Positions 30,600 through 41,330 of a stretch of 64,000 bases of DNA are shown here, piece by piece; within the stretch, counting starts at the first letter, position 1, and each line of letters starts with the position of its first letter. The notes beneath the pieces are model-generated. The model saw only the letters and a program-made list of their open reading frames with translations, was not told where the DNA came from and did not search any database. The stretch comes from Clavaria fumosa (lineage: Eukaryota > Basidiomycota > Agaricomycetes > Agaricales > Clavariaceae). The position numbers were made by a program, and so were the translations under genes. The stretch is from the NCBI GenBank assembly GCA_951802425.1, contig OX637796.1, forward strand, positions 868,001 to 932,000. The letters are read 5' to 3'.

Positions 30600-31730
30600 G
30601 TGACCAAGACCACACCCAAGGATTGTCTGCACATCTGCCCACACATATTCCTTGGCTCTTCGCTCCTGCACAATTCTACATCGTACGGATACTCCCAGCC
30701 GCAGCACACTCTCATGGATCTCACGAAGGGATTGCCACGTGGGTCGATAGTGCTGGGTCCGCGTACTGGGCCGGGCAACCAGCAACTCTTTTGCGTATCC
30801 CTCCGCACTGCAGGCCCTGTGTTGTATCTGGCGAGGTTGGAAATGCGGCATTCTAATACAGTAGTAGACAATAGCATTCCCCTCGACGAGACTCAGTACA
30901 ACGGGTCCTACAGCATTCAGCCGACGGCAAAGAAACGTTGCACATCAATTGAGATTATGAACGCAATCCCGGAGCGGTCGACTCAGACCCTTAGAAGTTG
31001 CCAAGATGATCCGAAGAAAAAATGAGCGCGGAAAGGGTAAGGGTTATACCCGTGATCAAGAAAAAAAAAGCAAAGTTGATCAACAACTCAGGGTCGCAAA
31101 GAAGAAGATACCAATTGACCAATAAGCACCTGTCTCGGTGGTCGCTGCTGCGTGAAGGAAGGGACGAAACAGGGCTGTGTAAGATGATCGGCAGGAAATG
31201 CGCAGAGTATAATCCTCTGTCAACGGTGATGGTTGGTAACATGCAATTGCGCCCATGCGGAGTGATCTAGGCAATACCCCGCAAAAGGCTGCCCATACGA
31301 GCTTCCGCCCTGGCCTCGATTTGCCGGAAGTGACAGACGAAGGGGCAGACACGAACCAGTATCTTTCATCACATACGAGGACACCGGGAACAAACAAAAA
31401 AAAAAAAAAAAAAAAAACCGGGAACACGCACACAGACACAGTCTAAAAACAACAACAATTCTACATCATTAGCGACCAGCGCCGCGATCGAAAGTACAGC
31501 ATCCGGATGGGATATTCACCAAACGGGCGAGAAACCGCAAACAGCGACGGGGTTCCTTAAAAAAAATCATAATATGCAAGTCGTGTAAGTACTAATTTAT
31601 GTCGTGGGGGTTAGGGTGGTGGGTGTGGTAGGGCCGTTCTGCCCCTTCGCCTGTCAGAACATGAAGATATTATAGCCTTACCCACAACTGGCTGTCTGAC
31701 CGCTTTCATTGACAGGAAATCCGGTTCAAG
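30600..31730. other. Duplicated non-coding spacer (copy 2)
   Basis: Homologous to 11.8-12.9 kb (see there). It contains an A run of about 22 bases at 31396-31417. Open frames in this spacer do not keep the same reading between the two copies, so I do not call a gene. Confidence 0.55.
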
Positions 31731-32009
31731 TTCGTGAACTCGGTTGCTGTAAACTCGAATACATACCCCATCTAGTGTTGCCACGGTTCGGTTCAACTTC
31801 CGCTAGCCGAACCGCGCCGATACTTCGGCTTACCAGTTTGAGCATTTTTGGAAGAAAATAAGTTAATGCTGTTTTCCTTGGCTCATCCCCCCTTTGCTAT
31901 CCCCTCATGACCTGCCATCCCCACTCCTTACTACATTCAATACCCCTGCAATGCCCACAAGTTGTTGTGGCCTGGGGATGATTAAAAATGAGGTGGCTCA
32001 TTTGCCCCA

Positions 32010-32260
32010 AAATTATGTAAGCGTTAATTACCTTGCTCCTGCAAGGTCTCCAAATCTCGTATTATGTAAGTCGTGCGCTGTGTTACGTAAGACTTCACAA
32101 GTCACTGCTGCGCAACCCATATGGTGTATTACTGTCTACCACTGATGATGCTCGTTGAAATGAGCAGATGTGTAAGGAGCAAGGTCCCTGGAGGCGCTGC
32201 ATGCACTGCCAAAATTATGTAAGCGTTAATTATATAAGGTGGCTACTATATATAAGATAG
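32010..32260 (+). repeat. Repeated TTATGTAAG words
   Basis: A 22-bp word beginning CCAAAATTATGTAAGCG occurs at about 32010 and 32211, with related words between (TATTATGTAAGTCG, GTTACGTAAGAC). The Gypsy LTR next door carries the reverse word (CTTACATAA) twice. Confidence 0.6.
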
Positions 32261-32565
32261 TGTCAGGATCGCTTACATAAGCAGGTTGGAAAGGCCAAGA
32301 AAGGATTGCAAAAGAGTTGCGGGAAGTTTGCGGACGAGTCACGTGACCCGAACGGGTGGTGGCTTACATAATGGGAACATCACGTGACCCGGGCCTGGAC
32401 GCATCACGTGACGCACGGGGTCCGAGCGTGGGAACACCGGCAACTCCCGAACCTCTCGCTATATATACTACGTCGCTTTCTTACTTGTACCCTTTTCCCC
32501 TTATGTTAGTATCGTCATCATCGACCTTACGTTAAGTTGTGTGAACTGTGAGACTAAGTCTGACA
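32261..32565 (+). repeat. Gypsy 5' LTR
   Basis: 305 bp. It contains several CACGTGA words (ATCACGTGACCC) and a TATATATA stretch near its middle that could be the promoter. Confidence 0.93.
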
Positions 32566-33215
32566 CAATACTAACATCTACCCCTGTCTGCCCTAGCCCC
32601 GTGTCCTAACCCGGCTAGCCTGGACCCCTATCTCAAACTGTCACACTCTGTGACAGCTTATCCCCCTCATCCTCTTTCTCTTTACCCTGCCCACGGTGTG
32701 CAACAGAACCGTGTGAAATTTTTACTGTGTGTAGATACACGTGACCAGACCCAGAGGAAGTCTACTGTGACCCTCCCCAAGAGACACCGAGTGCCAAAGG
32801 CCCGGAACTTTGCTTTACAGCTACGTACCAGTGAATCGTGTAGTGTACAGGGCACGGAAAGGCCCTATACATAGTTTTTCTGTAGTTTCCTGGTCCAGTG
32901 GACAGGGCCCTTGCTCTGTGACCATTGTCAGAAGGGCACATGGGCAACTCACTAGGAGTTGTGGAGTGACCACCTGGGACACCATTTGGGCCCCACGCTA
33001 GCAACAAGTTTTATAGAATAAGAGTTCTATAAGTACCTAGATACATAGAGAGCAGCCTGAGAGGACAGGACTGCTAAGAGATTGAAGAAATCCTGAGTGC
33101 CCAAGGCCCGGAATTCTATTTACAGCGTCTGCGTCCGAGACCGGGTCGAGCCCAGCTCCCCCCCGATTCCCCTGTTACCGACGTCCCCGAAACCCCATCA
33201 CCACCACCAGGGTCT
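32566..33215 (+). other. Gypsy untranslated leader
   Basis: A 650-bp leader between LTR and gag. It contains an internal imperfect repeat of about 30 bp (AGGCCCGGAA followed by TTTACAG at about 32800 and 33105). No ORF with support. Confidence 0.6.
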
Positions 33216-34220
33216 GTGATGGCTGACCACGTCGCCCCGCCTGAAGTCCATGCCACGAGGCTGGATTTAGTCGTCGCCCCATTCAATGGGCAAAAAAGAA
33301 ATTTCCGTACATTCCTCCGGTCGCTCCGCCTCCTGTTTATGGCGAATCCGATAATCTATGCCACGGACCTGGCAAAGGTCCTCTACACCCTCAGCAAAAT
33401 TACTGGTGAGGGGTTTGCCGCAGAATGGGCAAATGTGAAGGGAGAGGAAATCCTGGGTAACAACGAGGTTGGAACCTGGGCAGAATTTGTGGAAGAGATG
33501 AAGCGAGCGTTCGATGACCCGAACGACCGTGCGACTGCCCTCGCAGATATTGCGAAGTTGAAACAGGGTGTCATGACGGCACCTGAGTTCTTCGCAAAGT
33601 TCGAAACAATGTTCCGAAGAGCAGGGATGACAGAAGTGGCCAATTCGGACATCCTGGTCCATTGGCTGGAGTCGAATCTGAGCAGGAGGCTAGTGGGAAA
33701 GGTCTATGGTGTTTCGCCAATGCCAGAGACCTACGTGCAGTGGAAGGCACTTGCCAAAAAGCTAGATGCTCAGCAGCATCGCCTCGACGGAGTCATCGCA
33801 CAACAGAACTCTGTGCGTCCTGCTCTGCCCGCAACCAGCCGCCCCCTCCCTCAACAAACCCGCTTCGCCCCAGCCCCCCGTCCCTTCCTGGCCCAGCCTC
33901 TGGCCCGCACCCCTGCCCCTCCCACCATGCCGCGTCCCACCAATGCCGGTGATGCCATGGTGGTGGATCGTGCCCGTGCCCCTGGAGTGTTGCGCACCTG
34001 CTTCCGATGTGGCCAAGCTGGTCACATGGTGAGAGACTGCCAGCTCCAGGACACACGTCCGCATATCCCGAGGCCGCAGATCCGCGCCGTGGAAAGCCAG
34101 GCACGTAGTGCAGAGGACTATGAGAACGAGATCGCACTGCTCCGAGACCGCCTGGATTTGCTCGAGAGAGAGAAGAGGGCTCCTGTTGAAGAGCCGGATT
34201 TTGGAGACGAGGCCCAGTGA
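33216..34220 (+). CDS. Gypsy Gag polyprotein
   Basis: 334 residues. A retrotransposon gag domain occupies about 15-200 (FNGQKRNFRTFLRSLRLLF, then WAEFVEEMKRAFDDPNDRAT and the LKQGVMTAPEFFAKFE segment). A Pro-rich linker follows, then one CCHC zinc knuckle CFRCGQAGHMVRDC and a C-terminal coiled segment (ENEIALLRDRLDLLEREKR). It forms the particle and binds RNA. It ends at TGA 34218-34220, overlapping the open Pol frame, which lies at -1. Confidence 0.9.
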   Translation: MMADHVAPPEVHATRLDLVVAPFNGQKRNFRTFLRSLRLLFMANPIIYATDLAKVLYTLSKITGEGFAAEWANVKGEEILGNNEVGTWAEFVEEMKRAFDDPNDRATALADIAKLKQGVMTAPEFFAKFETMFRRAGMTEVANSDILVHWLESNLSRRLVGKVYGVSPMPETYVQWKALAKKLDAQQHRLDGVIAQQNSVRPALPATSRPLPQQTRFAPAPRPFLAQPLARTPAPPTMPRPTNAGDAMVVDRARAPGVLRTCFRCGQAGHMVRDCQLQDTRPHIPRPQIRAVESQARSAEDYENEIALLRDRLDLLEREKRAPVEEPDFGDEAQ

Positions 34221-37200
34221 GTCCGAACTGGAGTCTCAGGAGTAGATATCCCAGCCCCCCTCCCGTCCCTGTACCCGCAGCTAGTATCCCAAAATACACT
34301 ATCTTGCAGCGGAGACACACCCGGATTGGGGCTGAGGTGAAGGACAAAGCGGAAACGGAAACCGCTAAAAGTGAAATACCGAAAAGAGAAAAGGGGACTA
34401 GCAGCCAAGTGGAGCCAACAAAGCACCTTGCAGAGGTGCTGAAGGACACCCTATTGCGTATGCCCCGAGAGCTCTCCATCCAGGTGCACCTGGAGGCTCT
34501 CAGCACTGGCAAAGGGGCAACTACGAAAGCCCTTGTCGACTCAGGCTGCACCAACTGCTTTATGGACTTGGAGTGGGCGAAAAAAGTGGGATTGGAACCA
34601 TCTCCCTTGCTGAATCCAATCACCATGTATAATGTGGATGGAACACAGAACAGAGATGGTAAGATCCGGTATGGGATGGAGCTGCTTGTGACGGTTGGCG
34701 ACCACCAGGAGCGGATCCACTTCCTGCTAGGGAAGACTCAGTCCCACACGGCGATCCTTGGGCATGATTGGCTAAAGCGTCATAATCCAGAGATTGACTG
34801 GGTGAAAGCTGAAGTAAGGCTCACCCGCTGCCCCAACTCCTGTGCCTCCTCCCCACACAGCCACCGGTCCCCTGTTCGACCCTCAGGTCCACCAAAAGCA
34901 AGTACCCTGGCCTCGGCCAGTATCCCGGACACCCGTTTTCCCAACACTGGCCCTACCCCTGATTGGCCCAGCCGCTACCCTTTGGTTTTTAGTGAAGCAA
35001 AGTGGGATGAGCTCCCCCGCTCCCGCCCTGACTTTGATATCAAAATCGAGTTTAAAACAGACCCTGGACACCTCTCCTCTAAGCTATACTCTCTGACGCG
35101 AGAAGAGATGGTGGAAATGAATCGCTGGGTGGATGAGCAGCTAGCTTCTGGACGAATCCGACCTTCGAAGTCCCCGTACGCGAGCCCCTTCTTCTTCAAA
35201 CGTGAGAAGGACAAGCTGCGGCCGATTATCGATTACTCTAGGCTGAACTCGTATCTAATCAAAGACAAGTACCCCCTCCCCCTCATACGAGACACTGTGG
35301 ATGTGTTAAAGGGGGCGACCATCTATTCCAAGATTGATGCGAAGGGAGGTTTCCCATCGATGCAGGTCTGGCCAGAACATCAGCACCACTGTGCTTTCCT
35401 AACGCCCCGTGGACTCTTCGAACCGGCAGTTATGTGGTTTGGGCTGCAGAATGCGCCTGCAACCTTCCAGCGCTTCATGAACCATGTGTTGAGAGAAGAG
35501 ATTGCAGGGGGGCATGTCCGAGCCTATGTCGATGATGTTATAGTGTTTGCAGAGGATTTGGCTACACATCGGTATTGGATGGATCGGGTCTTGAAGAAGT
35601 TTGGGGAGAATGGCCTGTGTCTCAGACTCAGCAAGTGCGAGTTCGAGAAGAGTGAGGTTTTCTTCCTGGGGATGAAGATCTCCCACAACCGTCTAGAGCA
35701 TGACCCAGCTAAAGGCGCAGCGATCCGTAACTGGCCCAGACCGAAAAATGTGAAAGAGGTACAAAGATTCAACGGGATGCTGAACTACCTCCGCCGGCAC
35801 ATCCCAAATCTCTCTGCCCGGGCAAAACCACTCTTCCGGCTGACAGGGAAAGTCCCGTGGAGATGGGAGGAGGAGGAGGAAGCAGCCTTCCAAGATCTCC
35901 GCCTGGCGCTAGTATCAGCCCCGGTCTTGGCTCTACCACAAGACAAAGGGAGATGGAAGGTAGAAACAGATGCGAGCAACTTGGCGACTGGAGGAGTTCT
36001 CTCACAGCAGCAGGTGGATGGGACTTGGAGAGTTGTAGACTACATCTCCAAAGCCCTCACTGCAGCTGAGAAGAATTACGATGTGTACGACAAGGAGTTC
36101 CTGGCTGTAATCCGGGCACTACGCGAGTGGCGGGCTTACCTGATTGGGGTGGAAGAGACTATCGAAATCTGGACGGACCATGCTAACCTCCAGTACTTCC
36201 GGAAGCCCCAGAAGTTGAAACCGAGGCAGGTCCGTTGGGTTGGAGAGCTCCAGTGCTTTGACTTCGAGATCAAGTACCGTACTGGGAAGTCAAACACGAA
36301 AGCAGATGCACTCTCACGGAGGCCAGACTATGGAGAGATGGTGGAGGAGGATGCACCAGTACAGGTCTTCCCAGAGGCTGAGACCCGCACATCGTTCACA
36401 TCGGAGATGGAGACGCTACTCCAGAAAAACAGTGCGGTATATGTGCAGAAGCCGGAGGAGCTTGATGATGAGTGGACGAGAGATCGGATGGGACTCTGGC
36501 GGAAGGCAGAAATCACTTGGGTGCCCCCAGAAGCACGTGAGGCAGTGCTCACCTTTGAGCATGACCTCCCCATTGCAGGACACCCTGGTCCACGGAAACT
36601 GAGGGCGGCTCTGCTGAGGTCCTATTGGTGGGTGGGCATGGTGAAGGATTCCAATCGGTATGCAGGTGGATGTGAGACATGCCAACGAATCAAGCCTGAT
36701 CGTACCAGGCGCGCCGCTCCACTCCATCCGCACCCTGTCCCTGAGAGCCCCTGGGCAGTCATCTCTTGGGACATTGTTGGACCTTTCCCCCTCTCACGTG
36801 GTCACAATGCGATCCTTGTCATTGTCGACAAGTTTACGAAACGAACTCTCATTGAAGCTATTGGCCTTGACCTCACGGGACTTGGTGCTGCTCGGATCCT
36901 TCGAGACCGGGTCTTCCGCGACCATGGAGTCCCGCAGAAAGTTGTGAGTGACCGGGGAACCCAATTTGTGTCCAGATTCATGAGGGAGTTTTATGGGATG
37001 ATTGGAGTTAAGGCGAACCCGAGCACTGCCTTCCACCCACAAACAGATGGACAGACAGAGCGGGTCAATCAGGAGGTTGAAGTGTATCTCCGGGCCTATG
37101 TTGACCATCTGCAGGATGATTGGGCAGAGTGGCTATCCACAGCCGAATTCGCGCTCAATAACCGTGAGCACTCAGCCACTGGATTCACACCTTTCTATCT

Positions 37201-37840
37201 GGAGTATGGCCGGCACCCTTGGAATGGTGGTATCCGGCCGCCCTCTGAAGTGAACCCTGCAGCAGACGAGTGGATGGCCAAGCTCACGGAATCCCGAAGA
37301 GCAGCCAGGGATGCAATGGGGAAGGCGGCAGATGCGATGAAGGCTAGCTATGATAAAGGAAAGCGCCCGAGTCGTGAATACTCAAAGGGGGACTTAGTCT
37401 GGCTGGATACCCGGAACCTGAAAATGGATCGACCATCCAAGAAGCTTGATAACAAGCGGGCTGGACCCTTCACCATCGAAGAGAAGGTTGGACCAGCAGC
37501 ATACCGACTCAAGCTCCCCCGAGCATGGCGCATTCACCGGGTTTTCAATGAGTTGCTACTCACCCCGTATATTGCTCCCTCTTTCCCTTCCCAGAACTTG
37601 CCTCCACCCCCACCCCCCACGATTGACGATGACCACTTGGAGTATGAGGTGGAGGAAATTCTTGATGTCAAGAAGGTTGGACGGGGAGTGAAGTATTTGG
37701 TGAAGTGGTTAGGATACCCTGCAGAGGAGAACACCTGGGAACCTCGTCGCAACCTCACTAACGTTGCACTGTTGCTCCGGGACTTCTTCCAGCAATACCC
37801 TGACAAGGCGAAGTTGGCAGGTCGAGACGCCCAGCCTTAA
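34190..37840 (+). CDS. Gypsy Pol polyprotein (protease, RT, RNase H, integrase, chromodomain)
   Basis: The frame is open from 34190 (preceding stop at 34187) and has no ATG near its start, so it is probably made by -1 frameshifting or reinitiation from gag. Numbering from about 34217: protease ALVDSGCTN (about 110); reverse transcriptase with KLRPIIDYSRLN and AYVDDVIVF (about 435); RNase H VETDASNLATGGVL and TDHANLQYF; integrase zinc finger (HDLPIAGHPGP...CETCQRIK), core SWDIVGPFPLS, VVSDRGTQF and TDGQTERVNQ with D, D and E; and a C-terminal chromodomain (LEYEVEEILDVKKV...YLVKWLGYPAEENTWEP). All catalytic residues looked for are present. It ends at TAA 37838-37840, 11 bp before the 3' LTR. 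Confidence 0.93.
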   Translation, partial: RAGFWRRGPVSPNWSLRSRYPSPPPVPVPAASIPKYTILQRRHTRIGAEVKDKAETETAKSEIPKREKGTSSQVEPTKHLAEVLKDTLLRMPRELSIQVHLEALSTGKGATTKALVDSGCTNCFMDLEWAKKVGLEPSPLLNPITMYNVDGTQNRDGKIRYGMELLVTVGDHQERIHFLLGKTQSHTAILGHDWLKRHNPEIDWVKAEVRLTRCPNSCASSPHSHRSPVRPSGPPKASTLASASIPDTRFPNTGPTPDWPSRYPLVFSEAKWDELPRSRPDFDIKIEFKTDPGHLSSKLYSLTREEMVEMNRWVDEQLASGRIRPSKSPYASPFFFKREKDKLRPIIDYSRLNSYLIKDKYPLPLIRDTVDVLKGATIYSKIDAKGGFPSMQVWPEHQHHCAFLTPRGLFEPAVMWFGLQNAPATFQRFMNHVLREEIAGGHVRAYVDDVIVFAEDLATHRYWMDRVLKKFGENGLCLRLSKCEFEKSEVFFLGMKISHNRLEHDPAKGAAIRNWPRPKNVKEVQRFNGMLNYLRRHIPNLSARAKPLFRLTGKVPWRWEEEEEAAFQDLRLALVSAPVLALPQDKGRWKVETDASNLATGGVLSQQQVDGTWRVVDYISKALTAAEKNYDVYDKEFLAVIRALREWRAYLIGVEETIEIWTDHANLQYFRKPQKLKPRQVRWVGELQCFDFEIKYRTGKSNTKADALSRRPDYGEMVEEDAPVQVFPEAETRTSFTSEMETLLQKNSAVYVQKPEELDDEWTRDRMGLWRKAEITWVPPEAREAVLTFEHDLPIAGHPGPRKLRAALLRSYWWVGMVKDSNRYAGGCETCQRIKPDRTRRAAPLHPHPVPESPWAVISWDIVGPFPLSRGHNAILVIVDKFTKRTLIEAIGLDLTGLGAARILRDRVFRDHGVPQKVVSDRGTQFVSRFMREFYGMIGVKANPSTAFHPQTDGQTERVNQEVEVYLRAYVDHLQDDWAEWLSTAEFALNNREHSATGFTPFYLEYGRHPWNGGIRPPSEVNPAADEWMAKLTESRRAARDAMGKAADAMKASYDKGKRPSREYSKGDLVWLDTRNLKMDRPSKKLDNKRAGPFTIEEKVGPAAYRLKLPRAWRIHRVFNELLLTPYIAPSFPSQNLPPPPPPTIDDDHLEYEVEEILDVKKVGRGVKYLVKWLGYPAEENTWEPRRNLTNVALLLRDFFQQYPDKAKLAGRDAQP

Positions 37841-37851
37841 GAGGGGGGTGA
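37838..37851 (+). promoter_or_regulatory. Gypsy polypurine tract
   Basis: TAAGAGGGGGGTGA lies directly before the 3' LTR; it is the expected primer for plus-strand DNA synthesis. Confidence 0.8.
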
Positions 37852-38156
37852 TGTCAGGATCGCTTACATAAGCAGGTTGGAAAGGCCAAGAAAGGATTGC
37901 AAAAGAGTTGCGGGAAGTTTGCGGACGAGTCACGTGACCCGAACAGGTGGTGGCTTACATAATGGGAACATCACGTGACCCGGGCCTGGACGCATCACGT
38001 GACGCACGGGGTCCGAGCGTGGGAACGCCGGCAACTCCCGAACCTCTCGCTATATATACTACGTCGCTTTCTTACTTGTACCCTTTTCCCCTTATGTTAG
38101 TATCGTCATCATCGACCTTACGTTAAGTTGTGTGAACCGTGAGACTAAGTCTGACA
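37852..38156 (+). repeat. Gypsy 3' LTR
   Basis: 305 bp, three differences from the 5' LTR (for example AACAGGTGG against AACGGGTGG). Confidence 0.93.
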
Positions 38157-39208
38157 GATAGGGCCTGTTCAGATGCATCCAATGTTGCGTGAAGGCATCA
38201 CAAGTGACTGTGATGATTTGTCAGACATTTGAATATCTGCTACAGCATTGACATGTTGAGAGGTAGCAGAAATCAAACTCCGTTTCAATTCCATTTTAGC
38301 ATAGAAAATGATTAAAACTGCAACTCCTCTCTTTAGAAGCACTTTAAAGGAAATCAAGAACCATAAAATTGTGCTACAATGTTGATACTTTCATTCTATG
38401 GTTTCCAATTTCAGTAATATTATTGAGTAAATATCTAGATAGATTAATTGTTGATTGTCACACTTTATCACGTGACATTGGATGCATATGAATGGGCCCT
38501 ATCTTAGAAGAAAACTGTTCTTACAAAAACCCCTCCAAGCTTGAAAATAAGACTGGAAGTGAGTCTGACAATGCTCCCAAATGTGTCTGCACCCTCTTCT
38601 TTGAGACTCACAGCTGAGTTGGAGGAGCTACAGCTTGATTTCTTGGGATTTCCATTTTAGCACCAAGCCGTGACTTAGTGCGTTGTAATTGGTTCGGCTT
38701 CGCTCAGCTTTCCGCATTTGGACAAAACCGATTGAACCGGACCGCGCCGGACTCCGCCGAACCGTGGCAACACTACCGGGGCCCCATCCCCATCAATCAA
38801 ATAGAGACAGCGTTCTAGACTCCCAAACTAGGAAAGGAAGAGCAATGATAAAGCTTACGCGCGTCTATACGCTGTGATGCGGGTCGGTGACATCGCAAGC
38901 TTCCCATCGGTTCAGAGCGGAGTTTGAATACACTGAAAAGGAAATCCCGCCATTCTTAAGGATTTTCTCACAAGGCATATGTAGAACATTGGTCTGCTAC
39001 GCGATTTTACATTCGAACCGGCAACTCCAATGAACCCCGGAAATTTTCGGTCTGGCTGGCGCGCCTCACCACTGGTCGAGTACAGCCACGAGGACGTCCT
39101 ACATATATAGGGTGGGCCCTCTTTCTCATCCTGCTCTGGTTCTTAGCCCCACACCTCTACGGGATTCGTGCACTCTACTATTCCTTGAACAAACTTCACA
39201 AAGAGCTG

Positions 39209-39871
39209 ATGTACTCAGAGACATGCGGCAACCCATCTCCTGCTTCAGCAAAACAGGCTGAAGCAGATACCGCGAATACCGAAATCGCTGCAGGTGGGAA
39301 ACAAGTGCTCCCCGTCACTATGCTGGAGATGACACGATGACATACCTTTGTTTGTGCTTCTTCAGCAGAAGATCGCAACATGGCGTCGGACAACATACGA
39401 ACCATCGTCGCTGTTGTTCGTGTCTCTCGTGGCTCTGTCTCCGTTATTCTCCTGGCATTACCTGAGCCATTTGCACAGTGTTGCGCCTTCCTCGCCATTG
39501 AGGCGCAGCTGCTTGCCTCCAATTCGGTCAATCATGAATCATCTTCACGCGTCGTCCTCTATTGCATCGCCGAGCTCAACTTGCTCGCCATCTTTGCCGC
39601 CATCTGCTACCTCCACCAAGGCGGTAGAGGCGGCCGACACTTCGCAAACGCCGCTCCGGTCAACAAGCCTTGGCTGCTCCGTGCCGCTGCTCTCTTTCCA
39701 GCAGCCATATTGCTCCTCAGCATTGTAGGCATGGCCACCGTCCTCGCGCTTGAGATGCTTCATGTCGCCGTGGGCATCGCAGTCGTCATGATCGGGAGCC
39801 TTGTGGCTGGAATTGGTTTCTGTGCCATGGTGGCGGTGTATACAAGCCAAGTGAGCTCGAGGGTGAAATAG
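39209..39871 (+). CDS. TM family copy 5
   Basis: Exon 1 (MYSETCGNPSPASAKQ...) has a clean donor, a shorter first intron, exon 2 EDRNMASDNIRTIVAV, and exon 3 39479-39871 (131 codons with stop). A C-to-T change makes TAG and removes the last six residues of the usual tail (ends SSRVK). The first hydrophobic segment and the later spans are intact. Confidence 0.65.
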
Positions 39872-39899
39872 ACCGACGTGCAAGCGTAAGTGGTGTGGT

Positions 39900-40580
39900 T
39901 CTTCTACAATCTCCTGCGTTTCTTCTTTCTCGCCTTTCCACTGTGTTCTGATCGTAGTTACTAAGCCCTGTACCCTGTTGATAAGGATTCCCTGGTTCTA
40001 TTTGACTGCTTGCTCTATATATCAAATTGTCGCCTTCTGTTGGGCTCGGGTCCTGGCGCCTGCTAATACGTCAGTCAAAAGAAAATTCAAGACCTAAGAA
40101 CAGATGACAACCTTTCTCCTATCCCATGCGCAAGTGCTCAAAGCAATAGCGGGCATTTTCTCACCCGTAAATTCCGACAAACCACAATTGTCTACAATCA
40201 CAGAAAAACGCGTGGAAAAGACGACTTGTGGGGACGCATTGAATTCGAATGAGGCTACGTTCGGACCACGTGATGAGTCAACCGTGAGTGAAAATTCGTG
40301 CGGGTGGGCGTTGAGATGTTCACGATGTGGAAGGCGAGAGAGGTTACAATACTGGACTCGGTCGTTGGACCCATCGTAGTTGGGAGTGTCGACGATTTTC
40401 CCCTTTCACGGACTGGCCCGTTGTGTGAGCGTCGAAGACCACAGCGCCGACAGTCGAAGCAGGATCAGGCAGTAACACGACAAGAGTTGGAGTCATGTTA
40501 TCGACGGACGAATCTTGCACATGCGTTGTCAGCAAGATTGGAGTCGACCCGAACATCGACCCTCATTTCCGCGTCACAAA
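39900..40580. other. Spacer between TM copy 5 and Utp16-like pseudogene U4
   Basis: No gene. Nearly the same sequence follows TM copy 8 (63080-63650), including the words TGTTGGGCTCGGGTCCTGGC and CAAGTGCTCAAAGCAATAGC. On the minus strand the frame with LPDPASTVGAVVFDAHTTG is open at 40345-40550. Confidence 0.5.
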
Positions 40581-40589
40581 AGGTCGTGC

Positions 40590-41330
40590 GGGGCCATTGA
40601 TCCTCAGGGTGACTGGCAAGGGGGAAAGACAGTTGGTGGATACAGGTAGAGCTCGAAGCTTGTTTTACATACCTGGGCGCCGCTCCCAGCCTTTCACGGT
40701 CAATGACTACTTGAAATTGAGGCGAAGCGCCGCGCCTTTTTTGTTCGGTACGGTCACAGCCGTGGTGCAGCCGCTGAGCGTCGAGTAGCATGCGAACAGT
40801 TTTGGACCTAAGGGAGTGCAGGTTCGCCATACACGAGTTAGAGGCTAAATAAAGTGGCAATGATTCAACGACTCATCTTACTATTAAGCTCTTACAAATT
40901 CTCTTCTGGGGTCGTTTGGACTTGGCCGTGGAAGAGTTTGGGGGCAGGGGTTTGGACGAGGAGGCCTTGAATGCAACGGCAAAAATATACTCTGGGGATT
41001 GAAGGTCTTCTTCATCCTCCTGCTCGCCGGGACACATTGACCCGCCCCCTTCGATACCCTCTTCTAGGTCTAGTGTGACCCGGACACTCGCCAACGCCTG
41101 TCGCTCTCATTCTCTCCCTCTTCCATTCCTTCTTCCATCACGCCAGCAGTCCCCGCCACAAACCTCACTCTCGCGATGCATTCTCCTCCTCCTCTTCATC
41201 GTCGCTGTGAAGACCCTCAACTGGCGCCGCCCGCTTCTCACGATTTCTCGGAGCGCGTTCATTCAGCATCTTGTCCCGCTCCTAGTTCAACGCCTTGAGC
41301 TTGTACCGTTATAACGCATGCTATAACGCA
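40590..41330 (-). pseudogene. Utp16-like pseudogene (copy U4)
   Basis: Exon 1 is truncated at its 5' side (PEYIFAVAFKASSSKPLPPN remains). The first donor has changed from GTGAGT to ATGAGT. Exon 2 starts SKTVRMLLDAQRL and is then frameshifted. The last exon is degraded. It is nearly identical in its decay to copy U7. Confidence 0.72.

Larger units (their letters stand above)
32261..38156 (+). mobile_element. Gypsy LTR retrotransposon, chromovirus type
   Basis: Complete element: 305-bp LTRs (32261-32565 and 37852-38156) starting TGTCAG and ending CTGACA, flanked by a 5-bp target duplication GATAG (32256-32260 and 38157-38161). The LTRs differ at three positions that I can see, so the insertion is recent. 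Gag and Pol ORFs are intact, with a polypurine stretch before the 3' LTR. The C-terminal chromodomain places it among chromoviruses, which often target particular chromatin. After the 5' LTR I see no match to a tRNA 3' end, so the primer is unknown. Confidence 0.93.
32253..38507. mobile_element. MITE split by the Gypsy insertion
   Basis: The terminal inverted repeats begin TAAGATAGGGCC and continue (T/C)(G/A)TTCA(G/T)ATGCATCCAATG. The left one is interrupted after TAAGATAG by the Gypsy element, and the right one ends at about 38507. With the Gypsy removed the element is about 350 bp, AT-rich and non-coding. The superfamily is not assigned. Confidence 0.65.
31773..38775. mobile_element. Terminal-inverted-repeat element (possibly hAT-like), non-autonomous, carrying nested insertions
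   Basis: The ends read TAGTGTTGCCACGGTTCGG at 31773 and its reverse complement ending at 38775. The TAGTGTTGCC start resembles hAT-type termini, but no 8-bp target duplication is visible (accccatc left, ccggggcc right). No transposase remains. Without the Gypsy element the unit would be about 1.1 kb. Confidence 0.55.

Noticed and set aside
31396..31417. Poly-A run as the tail of a LINE or SINE insertion
   Set aside because: No target duplication or element body upstream; the spacer homology runs through it.
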